A DNA stretch of 8,716 nt from positions 1 through 8,716 of the forward strand of contig JAISPA010000112.1 in the NCBI GenBank assembly GCA_031275255.1. The letters run 5' to 3'. Made by a program: the position numbers and the translations under genes. The DNA is from Acidaminococcales bacterium (GTDB lineage: Bacteria > Bacillota > Negativicutes > Acidaminococcales > JAISLQ01). Positions 1 through 5,505 of the stretch are shown here, piece by piece (position 1 is the first letter of the stretch; each line of letters opens with the position of its first letter). A model generated the notes under the pieces. The model was given only the letters and a program-made list of their open reading frames with translations, was not told the origin of the DNA and searched no databases.

Positions 1-508
1 GCGGCGCGAAATAAATCCTGTCAACAATAAGTTCGGATACATCGCCGTTATCGACAGTGAGGGCAATATCAAGCCTTTCGGCGGGCTGGCCGTTCCAATT
101 GTCCTGTTCCTGTCCCGCAACCGCACCGTTCTTGTTCTTAAGCCGTTGGCTTAAATTCTCTTTTATTTCTTCAATGCTGGCGGAAGCGGCAAGAGTTACC
201 AATTGCGAACGCTCCAACCACTCGATTTTTGCGTTTTGTTTGCCGTCGGTGCTTTTCTCGGAATGCCTGGTTTCTTTTATCTGCGCTTTATTTGCCCGCA
301 ATACGTCATTTACCTCGGCCTGCAAGGCAAGCGCCGGTTCTTTGTAGTCAACGCCGCGCCCGCTCGTCTGCGTGCCGCGTCCGTCCTTTGCCGGCGTGGC
401 TTTAGGCGGGCTTTCTGTCTTAAAATAATAATAAGCTCCTGCGGCCGCGGCGCAGACGAGCAAAAGTATGGATAAAAGCCGCGCGAGCCTCAATTTTCTT
501 TTTTTCAT
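1..508 (-). CDS. N-terminal part of a membrane-anchored protein of unknown function (possibly divergent polysaccharide deacetylase), cut by the left edge
   Basis: An open frame of 169 codons runs from an ATG at 508 to the window edge without a stop. The N-terminus is basic (MKKRKLRLAR) followed by a hydrophobic stretch of about 13 residues (LLSILLLVCAAAA), so it is either a signal anchor or a signal peptide. Next come a Pro/Gly/Thr-rich linker (about residues 32-52) and a charged region containing IEWLERSQ (about 94-101) and ERLDIALTVDNGD (about 143-155). The part seen is extracytoplasmic by inference. No catalytic motif is visible. The layout of anchor, linker and an alpha/beta stretch before a missing C-terminal domain resembles divergent polysaccharide deacetylases (YibQ/DUF610-like) of Firmicutes, but this is a weak guess from general appearance. 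A GTG nine codons upstream (535) is an alternative start; the ribosome site is weak for both. It follows xerD by 60 bp and may be co-transcribed with it. Confidence 0.6.
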   Translation of the reverse strand, partial: MKKRKLRLARLLSILLLVCAAAAGAYYYFKTESPPKATPAKDGRGTQTSGRGVDYKEPALALQAEVNDVLRANKAQIKETRHSEKSTDGKQNAKIEWLERSQLVTLAASASIEEIKENLSQRLKNKNGAVAGQEQDNWNGQPAERLDIALTVDNGDVSELIVDRIYFAP

Positions 509-568
509 GCGGTGTTCTTCGCTTTCCGCCGCCACAACCACCGTCCGCGCCGCGAATCCGGGCGGCTG

Positions 569-1456
569 CTACGCCCGCGGGTGTGTCCGGTCATATATGT
601 CGCGCAAATGTTTTTTCGTCAGATGGGTGTAGATTTGGGTGGTCGAAATGTCCGCGTGTCCGAGCATTTCCTGCACAACCCTTAAATCGGCGCCGTTTTC
701 CAAAAGATGCGTAGCAAAAGAATGGCGCAGGGTGTGGGGAGTAATTTCCTTTGTTATGCCGGCGCTCTTGGCGTATTTTTTCAGGATAAGCCAAAACCCC
801 TGCCGGGTCAGACGCCGGCCTTCCGCATTCAAAAAAAGGGCGGCGCTGCCTTTATCCTTGGCGAGAAGCGGACGGGCGTTTTCCAAATAATCCCGCAAAC
901 AAACGCGCGCCGCATCCCCTATGGGAACAAGCCGTTCTTTCGCTCTTTTGCCGAAGCAGATTATATAATTGGCTTCCGTATTGATGTTTTCGTAATTTAT
1001 CCTTGTCAATTCGGAAACTCTCATGCCTGTCGCGTAAAGCATCTCCAACATGGCGCGGTCGCGCAGCCCTTTGGCGCTCGTCGTTTCCGGCTGGCCCAAA
1101 AGCGTGTCAATTTCGGCGGCGGAAAGTATTTTGGGCAAATGCAGGGATTTGCGCGAGGAAGATATGGCCTCCGCAGGATTGGCGGCGATCAGCTTTTCTT
1201 CCCGCAAAAAGGCAAAGAAAGACTTCAAAGCCGCTACCCTGCGGGTAACGGTCGATGCGGACAAAGCATCTTTACGCTCTTTCTGCAAAAATGCTTTGAT
1301 AAGGTCAGGCGTAACATCTTCAACGGAGTTTACGGCATGATCGCCGGCGAAAAGAAAAAACTTTCTTATGTCAGAAGCATAGGCCGAGATTGTGTTTACG
1401 GAAAAACCTTCTTCCACCTGCAAATACTGCAAAAAAATTTTTAACGCTTTTTCCAA
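569..1456 (-). CDS. xerD: Site-specific tyrosine recombinase XerD
   Basis: XerD, with partner XerC, resolves chromosome dimers at the dif site near the terminus, usually under FtsK control. The protein has 295 residues, normal for the family. Residues about 1-90 form the SAM-like core-binding domain, and residues about 108-295 the catalytic domain. All six active-site residues can be placed: R146 (ATGMRVSEL), K170 (GKRAKERLVP), H241 and R244 (HTLRHSFATH), H267 (LGHADISTT) and the nucleophile Y276 (QIYTHL). The C-terminal HPRA ending is typical of XerD rather than XerC; the assignment as XerD over XerC or a phage integrase is nevertheless by resemblance. The start is TTG, supported by a GAGG at 1468-1465 with 8-base spacing; no ATG fits. 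The gene follows hfq by 116 bp and ends in TAG. It contains two intact seven-base homopolymers (831-837 and 1431-1437). Confidence 0.93.
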   Translation of the reverse strand: MEKALKIFLQYLQVEEGFSVNTISAYASDIRKFFLFAGDHAVNSVEDVTPDLIKAFLQKERKDALSASTVTRRVAALKSFFAFLREEKLIAANPAEAISSSRKSLHLPKILSAAEIDTLLGQPETTSAKGLRDRAMLEMLYATGMRVSELTRINYENINTEANYIICFGKRAKERLVPIGDAARVCLRDYLENARPLLAKDKGSAALFLNAEGRRLTRQGFWLILKKYAKSAGITKEITPHTLRHSFATHLLENGADLRVVQEMLGHADISTTQIYTHLTKKHLRDIYDRTHPRA

Positions 1457-1464
1457 ATCTCTCG

Positions 1465-1468
1465 CCTC
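1465..1468 (-). promoter_or_regulatory. Ribosome binding site that fixes the TTG start of xerD
   Basis: GAGG lies 8 bases upstream of the TTG at 1456-1454. The XerD family N-terminus (MEKALKIFLQYLQVEEG) begins exactly at this TTG, and no ATG or GTG in frame nearby gives a better match, so the non-standard start is the best choice. Confidence 0.6.
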
Positions 1469-1477
1469 GTTATGCTA

Positions 1478-1506
1478 TTTATCACTAAACTGACTCTCTG
1501 CGGCAA
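1478..1506 (-). promoter_or_regulatory. Possible sigma-70/sigma-A type promoter for xerD
   Basis: TTGCCG at 1506-1501 (4 of 6 matches to TTGACA) and GATAAA at 1483-1478 (4 of 6 matches to TATAAT) are separated by 17 bases, just upstream of the xerD ribosome site. Matches of this quality occur by chance, so this is only a candidate. If real, xerD could be expressed apart from the mutS-hfq transcript. Confidence 0.25.
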
Positions 1507-1558
1507 ATTTAGCTTGCCCTTTCGATGGCCGGGCATTAGCGGGCGTGGAATCTCCCGC
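1502..1558 (-). other. Cluster of short inverted repeats between hfq and xerD
   Basis: Three potential hairpins lie in the 116-bp gap. A: GCGGG (1558-1554) pairs with CCCGC (1543-1539). B: GCCC (1534-1531) pairs with GGGC (1519-1516). C: GGCAA (1518-1514) pairs with TTGCC (1506-1502). B and C share bases, so they exclude each other. None is followed by a T-tract, so they are not standard intrinsic terminators. They might stabilise the 3' end of the hfq message, act as a weak attenuator before xerD, or be chance in GC-rich DNA. I do not recognise a known riboswitch class. Confidence 0.35.
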
Positions 1559-1572
1559 TGCGTGAAGTATAG

Positions 1573-1848
1573 TTATTTCTGCTGTTCTGCCGGCGGTTTG
1601 CCGCAGGGGGGCCTCTCCGGCGACATTATCTGCATGGCCTGCAAAGGCGTGATGGTCGAAATAGCGTGTTTGTAAATGAGCTGCTGCTTGCCGTCATTTT
1701 CCAGAATGACCGTAAAATTGTCAAATCCCCTTACTAAGCCTTTGAGTTGAAAACCGTTGACAAGGTAAACGATCACCGCGACGTTTTCTTTTCGTACTTG
1801 ATTGAGAAAGCTGTCCTGCAAGTTTATGCTTTTGCTTGCTGTTACCAT
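1573..1848 (-). CDS. hfq: RNA chaperone Hfq
   Basis: Hfq forms an Sm-like hexameric ring that binds U-rich and A-rich RNA and helps small RNAs pair with their targets. The protein has 91 residues. Residues 9-68 are the Sm core: INLQDSFLN (proximal-face Q11 and D12), an Sm1 region with [18 protein letters not shown] (F42, F45) and the Sm2 motif YKHAIS (Y59, K60, H61). The rim motif is RKEN (19-22) as in Bacillus Hfq, not the RRER of E. coli, which predicts weaker rim annealing activity (inference). The tail after residue 68 is short, Pro-rich and unlike the long tails of enterobacteria. The ATG at 1848 is preceded by a G-rich site (GGGGGGA at 1860-1854). It sits 134 bp after miaA, the classic miaA-hfq neighbourhood. 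Confidence 0.97.
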   Translation of the reverse strand: MVTASKSINLQDSFLNQVRKENVAVIVYLVNGFQLKGLVRGFDNFTVILENDGKQQLIYKHAISTITPLQAMQIMSPERPPCGKPPAEQQK

Positions 1849-1866
1849 ATCTATCCCCCCAAATTT

Positions 1867-1900
1867 GAACCGGTTGCCGCGGAAAACTTGCGGCGTGTTC
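1867..1900 (-). other. Potential hairpin in the hfq leader
   Basis: GCCGC (1894-1890) and GCGGC (1880-1876) form a perfect 5-bp stem with a 9-base loop. Flanking GAAC (1900-1897) and GTTC (1870-1867) could extend it across an internal loop. It ends 6 bases before the hfq ribosome site (GGGGGG, 1860-1855). It could modulate hfq translation, but only the pairing is seen. Confidence 0.3.
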
Positions 1901-1922
1901 CTTTGCCCAGGAAAACAGAGGA

Positions 1923-1950
1923 ATTATCGCGTGTTTTATCGCCAAACCAA
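1923..1950 (-). promoter_or_regulatory. Possible promoter for hfq
   Basis: GATAAT at 1928-1923 matches TATAAT in 5 of 6 positions. TTGGTT at 1950-1945 is a poor -35 element (TTG only) with a 16-base spacer. A transcript would start near 1916 with a leader of about 70 bases. In several bacteria hfq has its own promoters near or within miaA, which makes one here plausible; the sequence alone is weak evidence. Confidence 0.28.
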
Positions 1951-1982
1951 TCGGCGTTTCCCTAATTTATTTTACTCCAGTT

Positions 1983-2900
1983 TCACCCGTTCCACAAGTT
2001 TTCGCAGATAATATTCGCGAGTTTTTCACAATCTGAGCTCTTATCCGCTTTCAGCCATTTAATATAAGGCATCCGCCTGTACCAGGTAAGCTGGCGTTTG
2101 GCGAAGCGCCTGGTGTTTCTGGCGACAAGCCGCATACATTCGGGCAGCGTGCAGGCGCCGTCTATATATTCAATTACTTCTTTATAGCCGATGCCGCGCA
2201 TGGCCGCCGCCCGCCTGTCTACGCCCGCATCAAGCAGGCGCAGCACTTCGCCGACCAGTCCGGCGGCAAACATATTTTCCACCCGCTCGTTTATTTTCGC
2301 GTATAAAAAATCCCTGTCCATGTAAAGCCCGAATACCCGCGCATCATAAACCAATTCCCGCTGCTTTTCCCGCGATATCCCTTTGCCGAGTGTGGCGGCT
2401 TCTATCGCCCTTATAACGCGCCGCCGATTGTTGGGATGTATGCCGGAGGCGATTTCAGGCGACAGCGCGCGCAAACGGGCAAACAGCGCCTCATCCCCGA
2501 ATCTGTCCGCGAAAGACTCAAGCCGCGCGCGCAATGCCGGATCCGCTTCCGGCGCCGAAAAATCATACCCTTCCAGCAGCGAACGGATGTAAAGTCCCGT
2601 CCCGCCCACCAGCAGCGGAAACAGCTTCCGGCTGTTGAGTTCTGTTATAATGCGCGCGGCTTCTTTTTGAAACAGCGCCGCATTGAAATTTTCATCCGGC
2701 CGCAGAATATCAATCAGATGATGCCGCACCAGATTCAATTCGTCCGCTCCCGGTTTGGCTGTACCGATGTCCATCCCCCGATAGACCAGCATGGAGTCGC
2801 CCGATATTATTTGCGTACCAAGCTTTTGCGCGAGCAAAATTCCGAGTTTACTTTTACCGGCGGCGGTCGGGCCGAGAATGACGAGCAGTTTGTTCTTCAT
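1983..2900 (-). CDS. miaA: tRNA dimethylallyltransferase MiaA
   Basis: MiaA transfers a dimethylallyl group from dimethylallyl diphosphate to N6 of A37 in tRNAs reading UNN codons, giving i6A37, which MiaB (encoded at the right end of this window) then methylthiolates. The protein has 305 residues, a normal size. Visible motifs are the P-loop GPTAAGKS (10-17), SGDSMLVYRGMDIGTAKP with the conserved Asp, HHLIDI, GGTGLYIRSLLEGYDF, RRVIRAIE, GIGYKEV, and RNTRRFAKRQLTWYRR, which is tRNA contacting in known structures. The chosen ATG at 2900 has GGAGG at 2912-2908 with 7-base spacing and begins just before the P-loop strand (MKNKLLVILGPT); a longer frame from 2981 would add 27 unrelated residues. 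It overlaps the methyltransferase stop as ATGA, so translation is probably coupled. TGA stop. Confidence 0.96.
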   Translation of the reverse strand: MKNKLLVILGPTAAGKSKLGILLAQKLGTQIISGDSMLVYRGMDIGTAKPGADELNLVRHHLIDILRPDENFNAALFQKEAARIITELNSRKLFPLLVGGTGLYIRSLLEGYDFSAPEADPALRARLESFADRFGDEALFARLRALSPEIASGIHPNNRRRVIRAIEAATLGKGISREKQRELVYDARVFGLYMDRDFLYAKINERVENMFAAGLVGEVLRLLDAGVDRRAAAMRGIGYKEVIEYIDGACTLPECMRLVARNTRRFAKRQLTWYRRMPYIKWLKADKSSDCEKLANIICENLWNG

Positions 2901-3682
2901 CCGCCAGCCTCCAGCACCGCGTATTTTAATTTGCTGTAGCGGCCGTCGCCGGTAAGGCAATCTAAAAATCGGGGTAAACATTCTCCGGTTTCAAGGATTT
3001 TTATTACCACCTTATGGGCGGCGACCCTCTTTGCTTCGGCGAGCAGCGCATCGTCTAATTTTAAGGCCTGGGCCACCGGACGCAATGGTTTCATGTTGTG
3101 GGATTTTTCCAAAACGCGCTCAAACATCGGATCAAAATAAACTATATCGAAAGATTTGTCCGCCGCTTTTTTAAGATAAGCCAAGGCGTCGGAGGACACC
3201 ACCCGTATCCGGCGCATGGCCTCGGTCAGTTCCCCGTCGCCGGCCCGGTAATTGGCCAGCCCTTCCCTTATCACAAATGCCACGGGTTTAACCGCCTCAA
3301 CTCCCACCACAAGTCCTTCGCGCCCAACCGCCCAGGAAGCGACGCAGGCGTCGGCGGCCAGCCCCAGCGTACAGTCTAGTACGCTCATGCTCTTTTTCAG
3401 TCCCATAGCGTTTACCATCCTGTCGCCCGCGCCCGCCCGCAGGTTCTCTATACGCCGCACGCTCATGCCCGGATGAAAAAACAGCCGGCCGCCGGCCGAA
3501 TGTAGTTCCGGGCCGTTGGCGGTGGCGACCAAAGCGCCGGCAAAGCCGCCGCGCGCAATAAATTCGTCGAGCGTTCCTTTGTCCCGCCCGATAAACGGCA
3601 GCCCCAGTTCTTCGCTCCATGCCCGCGCTTTGCCCGTCAGGCCGGGCGACTCGTTTTTGCCTACGGTAACCGCAAAATCCAC
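2897..3682 (-). CDS. Class I SAM-dependent methyltransferase, RsmJ-like
   Basis: The protein has 261 residues. The C-terminal half is a Rossmann-type methyltransferase: motif I is LDCTLGLAAD (102-111), the acidic end of strand 2 is VGVEA (E129), motif IV is YFDPMF (182-187), and KVVIK (224-228) forms a later strand. The arrangement closely follows E. coli RsmJ (YhiQ, DUF548), which makes m2G1516 in 16S rRNA, and Bacillus YpiP. The N-terminal 100 residues include VATANGPELHSAGGRLFFHPGM, also typical of that group. The exact substrate is unproven; rRNA is inferred. The start is GTG at 3682, directly after the mutL TAG, with GAGG at 3692-3689 and 6-base spacing. It overlaps miaA by 4 bases. Its place between mutL and miaA makes it part of the same coupled transcript and fits the RNA-modification theme. 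Confidence 0.85.
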   Translation of the reverse strand: MDFAVTVGKNESPGLTGKARAWSEELGLPFIGRDKGTLDEFIARGGFAGALVATANGPELHSAGGRLFFHPGMSVRRIENLRAGAGDRMVNAMGLKKSMSVLDCTLGLAADACVASWAVGREGLVVGVEAVKPVAFVIREGLANYRAGDGELTEAMRRIRVVSSDALAYLKKAADKSFDIVYFDPMFERVLEKSHNMKPLRPVAQALKLDDALLAEAKRVAAHKVVIKILETGECLPRFLDCLTGDGRYSKLKYAVLEAGG

Positions 3683-4405
3683 CTAAGTCCTCTTGAACAT
3701 CCGGCCGAGTTCCTGTTCGGAATACCTGATTATGACCGGCCGCCCGTGCGGGCAGGTAAAAGGATGTTTGGCGTCCATCAGCTGCGCGATGAGTTCGCGC
3801 ATCTGCCTCATGTTAAGAGTCTGCCCGCCTTTAATCGCCGCCCGGCAGGAGGCCATAGCCACCAGCTCACTCCGCAGTTCCCCCGGATCGGGGTTCTTCA
3901 TTCCGGCAATAAAAACCAGCGCCTGCCGGACAAAACTCTCCAATTCGTCGGCTGCTAAATCGGCCGGCACGGCAGTCAGTTTGAGGGCATCGGGTCCCGC
4001 CGCTTCCAAATCAAAGCCCAGGGATTTGAAAGTTTGATTATGGGCAAGCGCCAGATCAGCTTCCTTTGCAGGCAACTGTATATAGACAGGCAAAAGTAGC
4101 TCCTGTACCGGCATATCGTCTTTGCTTTCGGTCAGCCGGTCAAAAATAATCCGTTCATGGGCGGCGTGCTGGTCTATGATATAAAGGCTGTCTTCGGATT
4201 GCGCCGCTATGTACGTGCGCGCTATCTGCCCCAGCGGCCATAGCAAATGAGCGTCGGAAAGCTCTGCTTCCTGTTCCGGCGCGGCGCTTATCAGCGGCAA
4301 TTTTTTTCGGCCAGCAGCGCGGCGCGCTCGGCGAAAAAATCGCGCGCCGTCTGCTTGCCGTAAACCGTAACTTCCTCCCTGGCAACAAAAGGCGTCTCTT
4401 TCCAT
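3683..4405 (-). CDS. mutL: MutL, C-terminal dimerisation and endonuclease part (frame -1 relative to the N-terminal part)
   Basis: This frame carries the rest of MutL. Only the segment from about 4300 to the TAG at 3683 (about 205 residues, starting LPLISAAPEQE) looks native. The stretch from the ATG at 4405 to 4301 is out-of-frame reading of the N-terminal part, and no ribosome site supports a separate start. Motifs of nicking-type MutL are present: DQHAAHERIIFD (metal-binding DQHA(X)2E(X)4E, with D for the last E), QELLLP (like the beta-clamp motif QEMIVP of Bacillus MutL), ASCRAAIKGGQTL (ACR motif) and CPHGRPVIIRYSEQELGRMFKR (CPHGRP and FKR). These supply the metal-dependent endonuclease that nicks the new strand. 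All key residues are intact, so there has been no long decay. Joined to the N-terminal part at the A7 run, the product would have 607 residues, a usual MutL size. Confidence 0.85.
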   Translation of the reverse strand: MERDAFCCQGGSYGLRQADGARFFRRARRAAGRKKLPLISAAPEQEAELSDAHLLWPLGQIARTYIAAQSEDSLYIIDQHAAHERIIFDRLTESKDDMPVQELLLPVYIQLPAKEADLALAHNQTFKSLGFDLEAAGPDALKLTAVPADLAADELESFVRQALVFIAGMKNPDPGELRSELVAMASCRAAIKGGQTLNMRQMRELIAQLMDAKHPFTCPHGRPVIIRYSEQELGRMFKRT

Positions 4406-5505
4406 ATATCCATCTGGTAATACACAGGCGCGGCACGCTTTATTTCCTGCTTCGCCGTCCGGTTCGGCACACCGCTTTCCGCCCGCGTCTCGACGGGTTT
4501 TACCCCGTCTCGCAGCGGCCGCGCCAAAGCATCGGAAAACGCCCGGTACACCGCGCGGTACACGCCCTGTTCGTCGCTGAACTTTATCTCGCTCTTTTGC
4601 GGGTGTACGTTAACGTCTGTTTGCTCTGTAGCAAGTTCCAGCACCGCGACCGCGAAAGGATAACCGTTTTTGGGCAGTTGCGACTGATAGGCGTGGTCAA
4701 GCGCGCGGGCAATGAACCGGCTGGTTATGACGCGCCCGTTCGCGATCATGGTCTGCCACTGGCGGGAGCTTTTAAGAAGGGAAGGTTTTCCGGCGCAGCC
4801 GGTGATTTTAAACCCGTCTTTTTCGTAATTTACCGGCAGCAGTTCTTCCCTGGTTTTGGCGCCAAAGATGCTCTCTATCGCGTCGGCTAAATACCCGCCG
4901 CCCGGCGTGGCCAAAACCTGCCGCCCGCCGCTGACAAGAGAGAATCTGACGTCAGGCCTCGACAAGGCGAGTTTTTCCACAACTTCGCTTACATAGCGGC
5001 TTTCCGTGCTTTCTGTACGCAAAAACTTACGCCTGGCGGGAATGTTGAAGAATAAATCCTCGACGATCACGCTTGTGCCTATTCCGGCGCCGGTCTTTGT
5101 CACATCCTGGTCTTCTCCGCCCGTGAGCGTAACCTTAACGGCAAACTCCGCGTCCGGCGGGCGGGTCAGCAGGGAAAACCTCGATACGGACGCGATGCTG
5201 GGCAGGGCCTCGCCCCGGAACCCCATGGTCTTAACGGACATAAGGTCGCTTTCCGCCCTGATTTTACTGGTAGCGTGGCGCAACACGGACAGACGGGCAT
5301 CCTCTTCCGACATGCCTGCGCCGTCGTCGGTAACGCGGATATATTTTACGCCGCCGCCGGCGATTTCGATTTCGACCGCGCGCGCCCCGGCATCCAAAGA
5401 ATTTTCAATCAGCTCCTTGACGACCGAAGCCGGCTTTTCCACGACTTCGCCTGCGGCTATTTTGTTTGCCGTATTGGCGTCAAGCAATATTATCCTGTTA
5501 GCCAT
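4291..5505 (-). CDS. mutL: MutL, N-terminal ATPase part, ending early at a frameshift
   Basis: MutL couples mismatch recognition by MutS to strand cleavage. This 404-residue frame holds the complete GHKL ATPase module: ELIENSLDAGA (catalytic E31, Mg-binding N35), VTDDGAGM (57-64), RHATSKI (76-82), GFRGEALPSIASVSR (95-109), a transducer domain with FNIPARRKFLRTE, and DVNVHPQKSEIKF containing the ATP-sensing lysine. Beyond about residue 335 the linker begins. The frame then runs into TGA (4293-4291) four codons after a run of seven A. The last three residues (N-C-R) are foreign to the family, and the true continuation is in the -1 frame. The ATG overlaps the mutS stop as TGATG, indicating coupling. 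As written, the protein would lack the dimerisation and endonuclease domain and resembles the isolated N-terminal fragments studied in E. coli. Confidence 0.93.
   Translation of the reverse strand: MANRIILLDANTANKIAAGEVVEKPASVVKELIENSLDAGARAVEIEIAGGGVKYIRVTDDGAGMSEEDARLSVLRHATSKIRAESDLMSVKTMGFRGEALPSIASVSRFSLLTRPPDAEFAVKVTLTGGEDQDVTKTGAGIGTSVIVEDLFFNIPARRKFLRTESTESRYVSEVVEKLALSRPDVRFSLVSGGRQVLATPGGGYLADAIESIFGAKTREELLPVNYEKDGFKITGCAGKPSLLKSSRQWQTMIANGRVITSRFIARALDHAYQSQLPKNGYPFAVAVLELATEQTDVNVHPQKSEIKFSDEQGVYRAVYRAFSDALARPLRDGVKPVETRAESGVPNRTAKQEIKRAAPVYYQMDIWKETPFVAREEVTVYGKQTARDFFAERAALLAEKNCR
4301..4307 (-). other. Seven-A run at the mutL frame break
   Basis: On the coding strand the run follows CCG and precedes TTG. 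In frame it reads GAA AAA AAT TGC CGC TGA. One extra A would give GAA AAA AAA TTG CCG and join the two MutL halves. The same bases form the heptamer A AAA AAT in the zero frame, the X_XXY_YYZ layout used for -1 ribosomal frameshifting, which would also restore the second frame. Both a one-base deletion and recoding fit the sequence. Confidence 0.75.

Noticed and set aside
549..566. Intrinsic terminator after xerD (GCCGC stem with 8-base loop)
   Set aside because: The stem is only 5 bp and is not followed by a T-run on the coding strand; it more likely reflects GC-rich spacer sequence.
707..1444. A long plus-strand open frame of 245 codons opposite xerD
   Set aside because: It lies wholly antisense to a XerD with all catalytic residues, has no ribosome site or recognisable protein features, and its length reflects GC-rich codon bias on the other strand.
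2901..2981. A longer miaA starting at 2981
   Set aside because: The extra 27 residues read the end of the methyltransferase gene out of frame; the ATG at 2900 has a good ribosome site and sits at the expected distance from the P-loop.
4301..4405. An independent gene for the MutL C-terminal domain starting at the ATG at 4405
   Set aside because: The first 35 residues are out-of-frame reading of the MutL linker (rich in Arg, no similarity to MutL) and no ribosome site precedes the ATG.
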